A stretch of DNA of 64,000 nucleotides from Budorcas taxicolor (GCF_023091745.1 NC_068926.1:70678001-70742000); one strand, 5' to 3'. Positions 23,609 to 35,060 are shown, counted from the first letter of the stretch. The notes: generated by a model not told the origin, from the letters alone. Numbers and translations are program-made.

Positions 23609-24543
23609 CTCAGTTCAGTTCAGTCTCTGAGTCATGTCCGATACTTTGCGACCCCATGAATCGCAGCACGCCAGGCCTCCCTGTCCATCCAGTGAACTCC
23701 CAGAGTTCACTCAAACTCACGTCCATCGAGTCGGTGATGCCATCCAGCCATCTCATCCTCGGTCATCCCCTTCTCCTCCTGCCCCCAATCCCTCCCAGCA
23801 TCAGTCTTTTCCAATGAGCCAACTCTTCGCATGAGGTGGCCAAAGTACTGGAGTTTCAGCTTTAGCATCATTCCTTCCAAAGAATTCCCAGGGCTGATCT
23901 CCTTCAGAATGGACTGGTTGGATCTCCTTGCAGTCCAAGGGACTCTCAAGAGTCTTGTCCAATACCACACTTCAAAAGCATCAATTCTTTGGCGCTCAGC
24001 CTTCTTCACAGTCCAACTCTCACATCCATACAGGACCACAGGAAAAACCATAGCCTTGACTAGACGGACCTTAGTCGGCAAAGTAATGTCTCTGCTTTTG
24101 AATATGCTATCTAGGTTGGTCATAACTTTTCTTCCAAGGAGTAAGCGTCTTTTAATTTCAAGGCTGCAGTCACCATCTGCAGTGATTTTGGAGCCCCCCA
24201 AATAAGGTCTGACACTGTTTCCCCATCTATTTCCCATGAAGTGATGGCACCAGATGCCATGATCTTAGTTTTCTGAATGTTGAGCTTTAAGCCAACTTTT
24301 CACTCTCCACTTTCACTTTCATCAAGACTCTCTTTAGCTCCTCTTCACTTTCTGCCATAAGGGTGGTGTCATCTGCGTATCTGAGGTTATTGATATTTCT
24401 CCCAGCATTCTTGATTCCAGCTTGTGCTTCTTCCAGCCCAGCGTTTCTCATGATGTACTCTGCATAGAAGTTAAATAAGCAGGGTGACAATATACAGCCT
24501 TGACGTACTCCTTTTCCTATTTGGAACCAGTCTGTTGTTCCAT
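23609..24543 (-). mobile_element. BovB LINE 3' end, antisense, inside tandem array
   Basis: 3' portion of BovB including the RT YADD motif (complement of 24368-24379). It inserted into the tandem array, which resumes at 24544 with AGTTTCTGTTACATTT. Confidence 0.88.
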
Positions 24544-24984
24544 AGTTTCTGTTACATTTTACCTCAGTATCCCTTAGTTTCTGTCAAATTTCACCTCAGA
24601 ACTGCCTCGTTTCTGTCAGATTTTTACCACAGAACCCTTTTATTTCTGTCAGATTTTTACCACACAACCCCCTAATTTCTGTCAGATTTTACCTCCGAAC
24701 CCCCTAGCTTCTTTCAGATTTTTTTTTAACCTCAGAGGCTCAGAATTTCTGTCAGTTATTACCTCAGGAAACCCTAGTTTCTCTCAGGTTCCACCTTGGA
24801 ACCCACTAGTGTCTGCCAGATTTGATCTCAGTGATACCTAGCTTCTGTCTGACTTTTCCTCAGACAACCACCCCCCTCGAGTTTCTGTCAGATTTTAATT
24901 CAGAACCCCTTAGTTTCTGTCAGATTTGACCTCTGAACACCCTAGTTTTTGTCACATTTCACCTCAGTAATCCCTACTTTCCTA

Positions 24985-26075
24985 AGGCCCACTTGACTTC
25001 ACATTCCAGGATCTGGCTCGAGGTGAATCATCATATCATTGTGATTATCTGGATCATGAAGATCTTTTCTGTACAGTTCTTCTGTGTATTCTTGCCAGCT
25101 CTCCTTAATGTCTTCTACTTCTGTTAGGTCCATACGATTTCTGTCCTTTATTGTGCCCATGTTTGGATGAAATGTTCCCTTGGTGTCTCTGATTTTCTTG
25201 AAGAGACCTCTAGTCTTTCCCATTCTATTGTTTTCCTCTATTTCTGTACACTGATCACCGAGGAAGGCTTTCTCGTCTCTCCTCGCTATTCTTTGGAACT
25301 CTGCATTCAAATGGGTATATCTTTCCTTTTCTGCTTTACCTCTCGCTTCTCCTCTTTTCACAGCTATTTGTAAGGCCTCCTCAGACAACCGTTTGCCTTT
25401 TTGCATTTCTTTTTCTTGGGGAGGATCCTGAGCCCCGCCGCCTGTACAGTGTCACTAACCTCTCCATAGTTCTTCAGGCTCTCTGTCTATCAGATCTAAT
25501 CCCGTGAATCTATTTCTCACTTCCACTGCATAATCATAAGGGATTTGATTTAGGTCATACCTGAATGGTCTAGTGGTTTTCCCTACTTTCTTCCATTTAA
25601 GTCTGAATTTGGCAATAAGGAGTTCATGATCTGAGCCACAGTCAGCTTCTGGTCTTGTTTTTGCTGACCGTATAGAGCTTCTCCATCTTTGGCTGTAAAG
25701 AATATTGGTATTGACCATCTGGTGATGGCCATGTGGAAAGGTTTCTCTTGTGCTGTTGGAAGGGGGTGTTTGCTATGACCAGTGCATTCTCTTGGCAAAA
25801 TTCGATTAGGCTTCGCCCTGCTCCATTCTGTATTCCAAGGCCAAATTTGCCTGTTACTTCAGGTATTTCTTGACTTCCTGCTTTTGCATTTCAGTCCCCT
25901 ATATTGAAAAGGACATTTTTTCTGGGTGTTAGTTCTAGAAGGTCTTCTAGTTCCTCATAGAACAGTTCAACTTCAGCTTCTTCAGCATTACTGCTCAGGG
26001 CGTAGACTTGGATTACTGTGATATTGAATCGTTTGCCTTGGAAATGAACAGAGATCATTCTATCTGATTTCCAAC
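24985..26075 (-). mobile_element. BovB LINE 5'/linker fragment, antisense
   Basis: Antisense BovB covering part of the endonuclease and the linker region (frames 24999-25406, 25455-25718). It abuts the end of the tandem array on the left and the 3' side of the ADSS2 pseudogene on the right. Confidence 0.85.
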
Positions 26076-26344
26076 AACATTGATTATATTCTTACTAAAA
26101 TGAAAAGAAAAATGGCACCATAAGCAGGAGGAACAACAAATGATTAGGCAATCATGCAGCTAAGGCAGCTGACATTGCAAACTGCCAGAGTGTATCTCCA
26201 CAGCAGTCATCCATCTTGAAAGACTGGAAGCGACTGTAGGGCCTACACCTCATTTCAGTGTCTTTATTCTTGAAAGTCGTTGATCATAAATGAAATATTT
26301 AAGCAAGTCCTTTCCCCACCTCTTCAGGAATGCTTCTTGTATCA

Positions 26345-27731
26345 CTGGAAATCCTTAAAAGAGCTGAATCATCAACTCTGGATTTATCTAGGCAAATCTA
26401 TTTAACTGGAATTTGAATTTCATCTTCAGTAAATCAAACAATTCTGGGCATTAATAGGCAGTTCCTTAAATGTCCTTACATTTCATATCTGTGTGTTCCA
26501 TTCTGGAGGGTCTTATATTTAAGTCCATTTATTTAAGAGTTCTTGGTTTACTGGGAAATGAGTTATAATCTCACCATTTAACTCGTATGCAACTTCAACT
26601 CTGATTTCCAGAAATATATCCAAAATATCAAAAGTTTTGACTACCAATGTGGTAAATCCATTAATTGTATGAGCATATTTAATCAAAACAAGGTCCAACC
26701 AGACATGTGTTCTTTCCCTTTCTGTAGTTACACCAAACTCTCTACCCCTTGTTTGTAATAATTCTCCAATTTCATTGTCTTGCTCTGTAGGAAAGGGACC
26801 AATCCCAACTCTAGTTCTATAAGCTTTCACAACTCCATACACTTCTCCGCATTTTAAGGGGGCATACCCAAGCCGGTACAAACACCTCCACCGTACAGCT
26901 CAAAGAGGTGACGAAAGGATGGCTTTCAAAATCAATAGCTAGCAGTGCCGCAATTGCACCTTCACCAAGATTTTCTTCGATGGTGTTTCCTTGAAAGCCC
27001 GACATAGGAAATAAACTCCATATATCTCACAGTTGGTCTCACCCTTTTGCATATAACCCTTGAGTTTTTGGAATTCATCTTCAATGTCTATTTCCGAAGT
27101 GGGGTATATGGATTTGTAGTGGTTAGCCAGAACTTGGAAACTCTCAGAAAAGCCATCAAAGTCAGAAACAAGATCACATATCCTAAGTCCACTCTGGTCC
27201 TCTTGGGGAGAATAAACAGGGAGAATGCCCTTTCTGTGGTACCCTAACTTTTTCCTGCTTGTTCGCCTCTCTGTTGTTCCTGGATACCATCAACTGTTTG
27301 ATGAAAATCCAGCACAATATGAGCTCTGTCAGGTATGAGAAGCCTTTGTCCAGCCTTCCAGACCTTTCCCTTTTGGAACATTTTTTTCCTGCTTTCTTAC
27401 ACAATCCAGGTAGATGAATTACCACATCATTTCCAATGAATGCAGTAACATTCAGGCTCCACTGGGAGCCTGAGTTGTTCACTGGGTGAAAGACAAAAGT
27501 CACCCTCCACAGAATCCGCAACTGTTGAGGCCAGCGTTACTTCCTCCCTGGCAGTGGCACGGCGTGCTGGCATCCTGCGCCAGCAAATCAGCACCTTCCC
27601 CTTGCCTTCGTGGTCCCACTGCCCGCCAAGTGCCAGGGTCGCCAGGTTCCCCCCAGGCTGCTCCCTGGGGCGGCCTCTGTCGCCTTGGACAAGGAGGATG
27701 CTCCGAGGTTGGGCTCGGCAAACGCCCAGGC
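26345..27731 (-). pseudogene. ADSS2: Processed pseudogene of adenylosuccinate synthase (ADSS2)
   Basis: On the minus strand, pieces of an intronless copy of the purine-synthesis enzyme (IMP + Asp + GTP to adenylosuccinate, cytosolic) appear in order. The N-terminal part is diverged but includes GQWDHEGKGKV, matching the GTP P-loop region QWGDEGKGK. It continues with DLLAQDA and CQGGSNAG, then TAFIGNDVVIHLPGL, then LLAIDFESHPFVTSLSCTV. Next comes the best-kept part (26519-26881) with GEVYGVVKAYRTRVGIGPFP, EQDNEIGELLQTRGREFGV and WLDLVLIKYAH. The C-terminal RTFKELPINAQN follows near 26450. The residue pattern (EQDNEIGELLQTRGREFGVTT) fits ADSS2 better than ADSS1. The start codon is TGG, and frameshifts and stops occur throughout. 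Introns are absent, so it is a retrocopy. A possible 3' UTR continues to about 26076, where a BovB begins. Confidence 0.88.
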
Positions 27732-28032
27732 TCCAGAGACACGAGAAGAGCCCGAAGGGGTCGGGGGCGACTGGGAGTGTGTGAACTGGATTGCTCTGTA
27801 AATTTATGTTTGAGAGTCTTCCTATCAAATATAACATATATTCTAAACAGTAACATTTGGTAACACTGTCAATGTCTTAACCTGAGATTGGGATTTTTCT
27901 ACTTTTCTAATGTTTCACTTTGTCGAGAGGACTTGGATCACTGTTTACAATGGTGGTCTGTAATGTCCCCTTCTGCTGGTTTGGTGGTCACGTTGTTTCT
28001 TACACTTGATTGGTTGACTGATGGCTGTGCGG
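27732..28032. other. Unassigned spacer
   Basis: A-rich and T-rich non-coding DNA between the ADSS2 retrocopy and a SINE. Its first bases may be retrocopy 5' UTR. Nothing else is recognised. Confidence 0.4.
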
Positions 28033-28259
28033 GGTCTTCACTGCTCCTGGGCTCTCGGGTTGTGGGGGGTGCGGCCGGTCTTCATCACAGTGCACTGGCT
28101 TCTCATTGGCGTGGATTCTCTTGTTGCAGAGCACCAGTTCTGGGGGATGGAGCTTCAGCAGTTCGGCTTTCCTGCTGAGTTGCTCTGCAGAATGTGGGAG
28201 CTTCCTGGCTTTGGCACTGCGACCGTATCCCCTCCATCGACAGGCAGATCCTTAAACAC
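28033..28259 (-). mobile_element. tRNA-derived ruminant SINE (CHR-like), antisense
   Basis: Contains the antisense blocks GGCTTCTCATTGGCGTGG, TCTCTTGTTGCAGAGCACC and GACAGGCAGATCCTTAA characteristic of this SINE. Sequence degraded. Confidence 0.7.
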
Positions 28260-28607
28260 AGGAAAAAAGGGAAGTGGGATAAATTTCCCTCTTATGTGCT
28301 TTATCTATGGGTTGTATGTAATACACTTTAACTGCTTCCTCAGAGAAACACAAATTTTACATCTTTTTCAATGCTTAAAAAAATACAAATCCAGTGTATG
28401 GGAAGCATATGACTCCTCAAGTTTGTTCGATATTTATGCTAAATAAGGATACATTATGTCTTTTTGTGGAGGAATTTCATGACAAAATATTCTGTTTCTT
28501 CTAAGCATCTTCATCTGTTTACTTATTTTCTCTACTAGAACAAATGTTGTTCCTTCTTAGAGAACTTTGAATTTCATTCCCTTTTTCAGCAAAACTTTTC
28601 CACATGT
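28260..28607. other. A+T-rich spacer, no gene
   Basis: Nothing gene-like. The part next to 28600 is shared with about 40750-40810, upstream of the second IGLV5-like segment. Confidence 0.5.
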
Positions 28608-28626
28608 TAGCAGAAGGGGGCGCTGT
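28608..28626 (+). promoter_or_regulatory. CTCF-like site upstream of IGLV5-like segment
   Basis: TAGCAGAAGGGGGCGCTGT, one insertion/mismatch from the best CTCF core, 290 bp upstream of the octamer-like element. The paralogous position near 40810 has decayed. Confidence 0.45.
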
Positions 28627-28897
28627 GGGTCTGCCTTGGGGTCCTTGCACCGCTGCTCAAGGAGCCCCACTCCCTGCAGGGGCTGGGCTGGGGTTGGGGT
28701 CTGTGCTCCTGGGGGAGCTCAGCAGTGTGTCCTCTCTGTCTGCAGAGTCCCCTGAGCAGGGACCTGTGTGGTCTCAGCAGGGGCTTCCTCCAGGTGTTCC
28801 CAAGAGGGAAGCCCCTCCCTCCCTTACATCTGGGCTGTGAGCACAGCTCCAGCACCAGAGTTCAGGGAGGGGCTGGGCTGGCCCTGGGTGGACCCCC

Positions 28898-28905
28898 ATT
28901 AGCAT
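28898..28905 (+). promoter_or_regulatory. Octamer-like ATTAGCAT, IGLV5-like promoter
   Basis: One mismatch to ATTTGCAT, 95 nt upstream of the leader. Confidence 0.6.
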
Positions 28906-28992
28906 GGCAGCCCCTCCTCTGGCAGAGGGTGGGGGAGAAAATTAGACCTGGGGCAGCTGAGGCCACTGGGGGACCAGGGTTCTGTGAGCACC

Positions 28993-29465
28993 GTGGCCTG
29001 GACTCCTCTCCTGCTGGTGCTCCTCTCTCTCTGCTCAGGTAGGGACGGGCCTGGGCACCAGGGCTCAGTTCCCAGCCTCAATAGCACCTGGGGCGCAGAC
29101 TCTGGGACTCTTTCCTGCAGCTCCTGTCCCATCTCCCTGTGTCTGTGTCTGCAGGTTCCCTCTCCCAGCTTGTGCTGACTCAGTCAGCCTCCCTGTCTGG
29201 ATCTCTGGGAGGATCAGCCAGACTCTCCTGCACCCTGAGCAGTGGCTACAACTTTGGCAGCTTGCCTATAACCTGGTACCAGCAGAAGCCAGGGAGTCCT
29301 CCCCGGTAGCTCCTGTTCTAAAACTCAGACTCCCCAAAGCTCCAGGGCTCCAGGGTCCCCAGTCGCTTCTCTGGATCCAAAGATGCCTCAGCCAACGTGG
29401 GGCTCCTGCTCACCTCTGGGCTGCAGCCAGAGGACGAGGTTGACTATTACTGTGATGTTGGTTCC
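28993..29465 (+). pseudogene. IGLV5: IGLV5-like V-lambda pseudogene (copy 1)
   Basis: The leader exon is 28993-29038 with GTG in place of ATG (VAWTPLLLVLLSLCS). The V exon begins at 29155: SLSQLVLTQSASLSGSLGGSARLSC, then TLSSGYNFGSLPITWYQQKPGSPPR, which fits IGLV5 (known motif YQQKPGSPPxxLL). Two in-frame stops follow (TAG about 29307, TAA about 29319). Framework 3 then continues in the same frame as VPSRFSGSKDASANVGLLL and PEDEVDYYCDVGS. The RSS is well kept. It would need two stop reversions and a start codon, so it is a pseudogene of recent look. Confidence 0.87.
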
Positions 29466-29503
29466 CACAGTGGCTCAGATGATGAGGAAATGAGACAAAA
29501 ACC
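29466..29503 (+). other. V-lambda RSS, 22-bp spacer
   Basis: Heptamer CACAGTG 29466-29472, 22-bp spacer, nonamer ACAAAAACC 29495-29503. Confidence 0.85.
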
Positions 29504-29736
29504 CCTGGGCCTTGGACTTTGGCTCTGAGCCTGGTTTCAGCGAGAAGTTTCCATAGAGGGATTTCCAAGGAAGGCTTCTCTGCACAGAGATCTCTGTGAA
29601 GGGAGGGAGGAGACACACAGGATCGTGCTGAGACCTGAGACAGCACAGGCATCCCAGGAAGCCACATATCTGACTACAGAGTCCACCTGCCCCTCCCTCA
29701 AAATCTGGAGTAAATTCCCCAGAACAGATGCTGTGT

Positions 29737-30616
29737 GGTCGGGAGCCGCATTAGGCATGACTGAGAAAATGGAGACACGGCCCCAACTCCCTCTCCTTGT
29801 CCCGCAGGCATGGACCCAGGATGAAGGAGTTAGGCCTTGTGATTCTGACTTGTTTCTTCCTCTCCTCGGCTCAGTTGACTGAAAGGAATATTAAGGAGCT
29901 TATAGTTTTTGAGAGGAGCATGAGAAGGCACAAAGCCTTCTGCAGTTGTGCTCAGAGAAGAATTCATAAGGTTAATCACTGACATTTTTTCAAGGACTTT
30001 TACAAAAGAGTGTTCCAGGGTGAGCACGTAGGTCGCCACTTGAGGCCATGGGAGGGACTGCTATCTGAAGCCTCTTTGTGAGGAAGGTGTTTATGGCAAA
30101 AGAGTTTGCTGGATTTAGAGCTTAGGAATAATTAAAATAGTTAGAAGCTAAAGATTTAAAGAATGTTGTAATGTTAGCATATTCTACTATAGCTTATAGA
30201 GATTAGGAACTTTAGAGATATTAATAGCTAGAAGCCCTGTTTAAGAAATAGTGAGCTTAGGATACTAGGGGCAAACAGGACTTAGAAAGATAAGAAATAA
30301 ACTGAGGAATGTGGTATGCAGCCCAGACATTAGCATGAGTTACAATGTATTCACAAGGACACATGAGAAGACGTAGATAAGAGAATTGCTGAGGCAGGAA
30401 CTCCTTTTGAGGGGCAACAATGATGAATGGAGACAACAAATCTGGGTCAGTGGGAACTGAAAATGTCAAACCTCTGACCTAATGCTTTTGTAAAAGTATA
30501 AAAGAGAATCTTAAGCTTGAAATAAATAAGCAGTCCAAGAAAACTGAGAGGCTGCGTCGTTTCTCGCTGACACCGCTCATCTCTTCAGGTTGAGCTGCTG
30601 GAGCTGGACTCCGGCA
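29737..30616 (+). mobile_element. Solo LTR of class II-type endogenous retrovirus (880 bp)
   Basis: It begins GGTCGGGAGCC (the TG terminus mutated) and ends GGACTCCGGCA. It is flanked by a perfect 6-bp target duplication CTGTGT (29731-29736 and 30617-30622), the length typical of class II (ERVK-like) elements. Near 30495 it has GTATAAAAG (TATA) and AATAAA, i.e. U3-R order on the + strand. No internal retroviral sequence is present. Confidence 0.85.
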
Positions 30617-30622
30617 CTGTGT

Positions 30623-31430
30623 CTTCAGCAGAAACACCCCAGCGCAGCCCTGCTCCTCCCATCTCCATCCCCTCATCCCACAGAGAGTGGGTCCCTGGCT
30701 GCAGGGACCGGTCCACAGCTCAGGTGCTGACAGGAGGCCTGGCTCCGGCACCCTGTTCCCTCCTCATTTCCGCAGTGCTGCTAACAGGTCAGCATGTTCT
30801 AAAACTCATGGCCCCCCAGGCTCCTAGTAACCAGATGGAGAAGATATGGGAATTTTTCTTCCTTCAGAATGATCTGAGGCCTCACACAAGGTGAGTCCTG
30901 AGGGGTCAGCAGAGGAGGACGTGGCTGCCTCTCAAGACAGGCCACGCTTTCTTCTGCCTCAGGTTCTGTCTATGAGTCATCTGATGGCACCTCAACTGCA
31001 GAAACATTCTTTTCAGGTCCCATGTCTCATTTCTTTATCTTTTCTGAAATCAAATTGGACAGTCACTCATGGTCCTCCTGTTGCAGAGACCTGGACCATC
31101 TGGGCCCATGGCCTCACTGTGGTGGGAGTGCAGGAAGATGGGGTTGTGGCCCCTGTGTCCTGGGCCTCCTGGGCCTGCAGACCTGCAGCCGTGGTGCTGG
31201 GCTCCATCATTCCTGGTCCTCAAGGGAGGTCAGGGAACAGGCAGCTGAGAACGTGGGACAGCCTGTCGGTCTTCTTCTTGGAGAATTTTCAAGTTTCACA
31301 CACCTTGCATAGATACCTACTACACTTGAAAGCCTTCTGACTCATGATGAATCGACTCCCAACTATCCATTCAGTTTATATGAAGTCTCAGGGAAAAGCA
31401 AAAGTAAACAAAAATAGTTCCTGATAAAAT
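30623..31430. other. Unassigned spacer
   Basis: I recognise no V segment or repeat family here. A 149-codon frame at 30891-31340 has no family match that I can see and no paralogue, so I treat it as chance. Confidence 0.4.
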
Positions 31431-32644
31431 GCTCCCTGATCATGCATGTGTGATCAACCAGAACCTAACTTGAGACTCATCCTCGTCCATCTTAATGGGG
31501 TCATTGATAATAACTCCTTTTCTTTCTGGTCCCCAAATACAAACAGAATCCCACTGTGCCCAGATACACAGGGTCCCTCACAGGTACTTGGCAGGATGAT
31601 GAAGAAGCAGAAGTCCAGCATCTGTGCCCTGGAGACCTTGGGGGGGCCTCTCCCACCCCCTGCATGTCCCACTCCTGCTCCAGGTTTGTACTCCTGCCCT
31701 GAACCCAGACACTTAGGGAAGCTGGGTGCCTCCCTTTCTTGGGGACTGCACCCTGAGAAGCCCCTCACCTCCAAGTACTGGAAGACCCTCCCCATTAGGA
31801 CGTGGCCCTCAGATTCATCACTTGCCCATGTTCTCCCCTTTTACTCATGATCTCTCCCACTTCCACTCCCTAGTTCTTTATCTGAGATGATGTTGGATAA
31901 ATATCACTCTTTTCAAAACAGATGATATAAAACCACCCCTATTAAATCTACGGAGTCTAACACGTGAACTTGCACTGTATCCACTGAGGATCAGGTAACA
32001 GGTCATTAGGGTTGCTAAGTCCAGCAATGGAGGAGGAAACCCTAAAAAGGATGAGACTCCTATTTATAGCCATAGTCCCTTACATCAAGCCTGTTAAACA
32101 GAACTGTTATGAAACCAAACTGAAAACACCTTATATATATTGGAGTCAGAAATAAACGCTGTCAGGATCTTGGAAGTAATCAAGAAAATGACATGTATTC
32201 CCCCAGAGCATCATATTCTCTCTGCAAAGACAGAAATAAGAAGAGAGATGTGCAATTAGGGCTGGGACAACTCCTGGAGACTCTGCAGACACAACATCAA
32301 CCACGTTTCCACCTGGGAGAATCATGACAGAGTCACGATCGGGTTTAAGCCATGGACACTCTGGGATTTGACGCCTTGAACTTGTTTCCAGGTGGTTGTG
32401 CCCTGGTACTGACCCCAGGAGCCAGGCAGTGCAAACTGAGACAACAGAGAATCCGAAATTACATCAGCATTCCATATGAGTTTGCAGGTCATTAGTAACC
32501 TGGAGAGATGAATAACCAACCACAAACTACACGGAGGGGCTCATTCTTCTGCCCCGGGGGTGACATCAGAGAGACCCAGCTACAAGTGTGAGAAAGACCT
32601 TCCAGGAGGCTGTGATGCGAAGTGGGGGATGAGGAGGTCTAAGG
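31431..32644. repeat. Duplicated flank, copy 3 (no gene)
   Basis: More diverged paralogue of about 420-1720 and 11350-12680. Confidence 0.65.
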
Positions 32645-32661
32645 CCAGCAGGGGGCGCTGT
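32645..32661 (+). promoter_or_regulatory. CTCF-like site in V8 cassette
   Basis: CCAGCAGGGGGCGCTGT, third identical copy, about 1.86 kb upstream of the V8 octamer. Confidence 0.6.
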
Positions 32662-34021
32662 GGGTCTGGTCCTGAGAGCGCAGGGTCCTGGCCAGGCAGC
32701 CTGCACCTCCTCCCTTGGCTCTTGCCCACGTGGGCAGCAGGGTCCTCACTGGAGGGTGACGCCCTGCACCGGGGCCCCCAGGGGACACGGCAGCTCTCAG
32801 CTCAGAGCCACAGGCTCGCCTCTCAGTTCCTGCTGCTCTGGCGTGGGGTCAGTGCCCAGACCTGACATCCACCCAAGGACAGAGGGCCGGTCATACAACT
32901 GAAATGGGCTTCCTTCAGCAACCTCGCCCTCCAGGGACACCTGGACAGGGGGTGAGACCCCTGCAGAGGCTGCCCCACTGCCCGCAGAGCGCCTGGGTGT
33001 TCCCAGCAGAGGAGGGATGCAGGCAAGAGCCCTCTGTCACCATCCATGTCATTTAAAAGTGTTCCCTGTCGTGTTATTTGGCAGTTTCAGCATTTTGTAG
33101 TGAAGCATGGAAACTGGTATTGTGTCAGTTTATGTGGCTTCATTCCTCGTTCCTTCTCTTTATGTTAACACTTGTAACATGAAATATACGAACTCAGAAG
33201 CTCCGCCAAACTGTCATCAGCGTGTTGGTATAGTAAGAAGAGAGTTAAGGAGGAATACATATTTTCCCCTCTACGAGCTGAGCTTTTCAAGCACCTCTGA
33301 CAGAGATCAGGTGGATTTCATTAAACAGATGCTTTAGCAGCAAATCTAACATGAATACAAAATAAGAAATGTATTCACATTTTTATGTCAAAGAAACAAG
33401 AGATGAACAAGACGTTTCCCGTCTCTTCCACACACGTTAACTTGAGACATCTGAGCTCCTTCTCCTCCTCGTTGCCCTCACACCTCTCCTCTGTGCCGTG
33501 TCCATCCGGCTCCACAGGGGAGGGAATTTTACAAGGTCCACGACACTCACCACACCTACCTGTTCACACACCGTGTTTTTCTGTTTCTGATGATGAGACA
33601 TGTGTCCCAACTTTGTTGGAACTGAACTTGCCCGCTATCGTAATTGCATGATGAGATGGTGACCTTTACCCGTAAAATCCGCAGTTCTGTGGAAGGTGCT
33701 CCGCATGGTCATGGCTGTTCACAGCACAGGACGCCGTCGCCCTGAGCCTGCCCACGCGGCTCTGCCTGTCACTCCTCACCTCCCATCTGGTCTCCCCACC
33801 GCTGGGACTAGAGACAGTTTAAAAGAGTGCTTCAAGGGCCACCCCTCACCCTTCACGGCAGACACAGGCTCCGGGATCTCCTGCTCGGCTCAGGGCTGGT
33901 GGAGGAGGACGGACAGCACCGCACAGACGGGACTCAGGGCTCCCTGAGAAGACAGAGAGTGTTCTAAAGACGGGCTCAAGTTTGGGAAAGGCTGGATTAT
34001 TGGGACAAGAGAGACAGACTT
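32662..34021. other. V8-cassette spacer, no gene
   Basis: Paralogue of 1738-3380 and 12700-14040. No coding gene is supported. Confidence 0.6.
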
Positions 34022-34280
34022 AGGAGAAGGAAATGGCAGCCCACCCCAGTATTCTTGCCTAGAGAATCCCGTGGACAGAGGAGCCTGTCCATGGGGTCAC
34101 ACAGAGTCGGGCACGACTGAAGCGACTCAGCATGCATGCGTGCATGCACCGGAGAAGGAAATGGCAGCCCACTCCAGCGTTCTTGCCTGGAGAGTGCCAG
34201 GGATGGAGGAGCCTTGTGGGCTGCTGTCTGTGGGATCTCACAGAGTCAGACACGACTGAAGCAGTTTAGCAGCAGCAGAG
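34022..34280 (+). mobile_element. Bov-A2 SINE (two monomers)
   Basis: Two Bov-A monomers separated by a short CATG/TGCATG alternating run (34130-34148). It splits the block GAGACAGACTTGCAAACTCC that is intact at 3389 and 14050, so it is a young insertion. Confidence 0.85.
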
Positions 34281-34503
34281 GAAGACGTGCAAACTCCTCC
34301 TTCAGCCTCAGACACTCCGGGGAGGAGATAGAGGACCGAGGTCACCAAGGTCACAGGAGCACATTTGCTGAAAGACATCACCCCATCACTCAGGGGCTCC
34401 TGCCCAAGCTGTCCCTGCCCTGTGTGAGGTCCAGCATCTGCCTCCTTCAAGAACCCCCACCCCAGGGGACCTCTGGTGACCTTGGCAGGGAGACCAGGAA
34501 GTG

Positions 34504-34511
34504 ATTTGCAT
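34504..34511 (+). promoter_or_regulatory. Octamer ATTTGCAT, IGLV8 pseudogene promoter
   Basis: Perfect octamer, 103 nt before the leader ATG. Confidence 0.8.
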
Positions 34512-34613
34512 GAGGCCCCTCCTCCTCCTGAGAGGCTGGAGGCATGAAAAGGCCCAGAACCCCACCTGCAGCCCAGGAGGCTGAGAAGGCTGCATCCTGG
34601 GAGGGTCCCCACC

Positions 34614-35060
34614 ATGGCCTGGATGGTTCTTCTACTCAGGCTCCTCACTTACAGCTCAGGTCAGGGGCTGGGACTCTGCATCTTTGGGGTACCTCCAAGC
34701 AGGGTCTGAGGGCCCTGTCTCCATAACAACCCCTGTCTCTCTTTTGTTGCTCTTAGGGGTGGATGCTCGGACTGTGGTCCAGGAGCCAGCGCTGTCAGTG
34801 TCTCCAGGAGGGACGGTCACCCTCACCTGTGGACTGAGCTCTGGGTCAGTCACTACCAGTAACTACTCCAGCTGGTTCCAGCAGACCCCAGGCCAGGCTC
34901 CCTGACTGCTTATGTACAGCACAAGCAGCTGATATTCTGGGGCCCCTGATTGCTTCTCTGGCTCCATCTCTGGAAACAAAGCCGCCCTCACCATCACCGG
35001 GGCCCAGCCTGAGGACGAAGCCGACTATTACCGTGATCTGGGAACTAGTCGTTTCAATGC
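34614..35060 (+). pseudogene. IGLV8: IGLV8-subgroup pseudogene (copy 3)
   Basis: The best-preserved V8 copy at its 5' end. It has an intact ATG and leader exon 34614-34659 (MAWMVLLLRLLTYSS), a proper donor, and a V exon from 34757. The exon reads VDARTVVQEPALSVSPGG, then VTLTCGLSSGSVTTSNYSSWFQQTPGQAP, with the framework-1 cysteine present. A small deletion then puts TGA at about 34904. Framework 3 in the shifted frame gives AALTITGAQPEDEADYY followed by CGT (Arg), so the second disulfide cysteine is lost. The heptamer is CGCAGTG. The lesions differ from those in the other two V8 copies, so each decayed at least partly on its own. Confidence 0.88.

Larger units (their letters stand above)
21462..24984. 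repeat. ~31-bp tandem-repeat array (minisatellite), 3.5 kb
   Basis: Dozens of diverged copies of a unit close to TTTCTGTCAGATTTTACCTC followed by AGAACCCCCTAG, usually 29-33 bases long. The array is interrupted by a SINE-like piece (22463-22635) and a BovB 3' end (23609-24543). About 2.4 kb is repeat proper, so I estimate 70-80 units. Short frames inside translate to periodic words (SDFTT, FCQ) but are full of stops, so coding is rejected. No paralogue occurs elsewhere in the window. Confidence 0.85.

Noticed and set aside
21462..24984. CRISPR-like direct repeats of about 31 bp
   Set aside because: Units follow each other without unique spacers and vary in sequence, and the host is a mammal. 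This is a minisatellite.
28993..29465. Functional IGLV5 segment
   Set aside because: Although the RSS and framework are good, the start is GTG and two in-frame stops occur in framework 2/CDR2.
30891..31340. Possible novel gene of 149 codons
   Set aside because: No recognisable domain, no paralogue, no splice or promoter context. Such frames are common by chance in G+C-rich DNA.
34130..34148. Alternating CATGCATGCG run as Z-DNA or a regulatory element
   Set aside because: It lies at the monomer junction of a Bov-A2 SINE and is most simply a short repeat expansion there.
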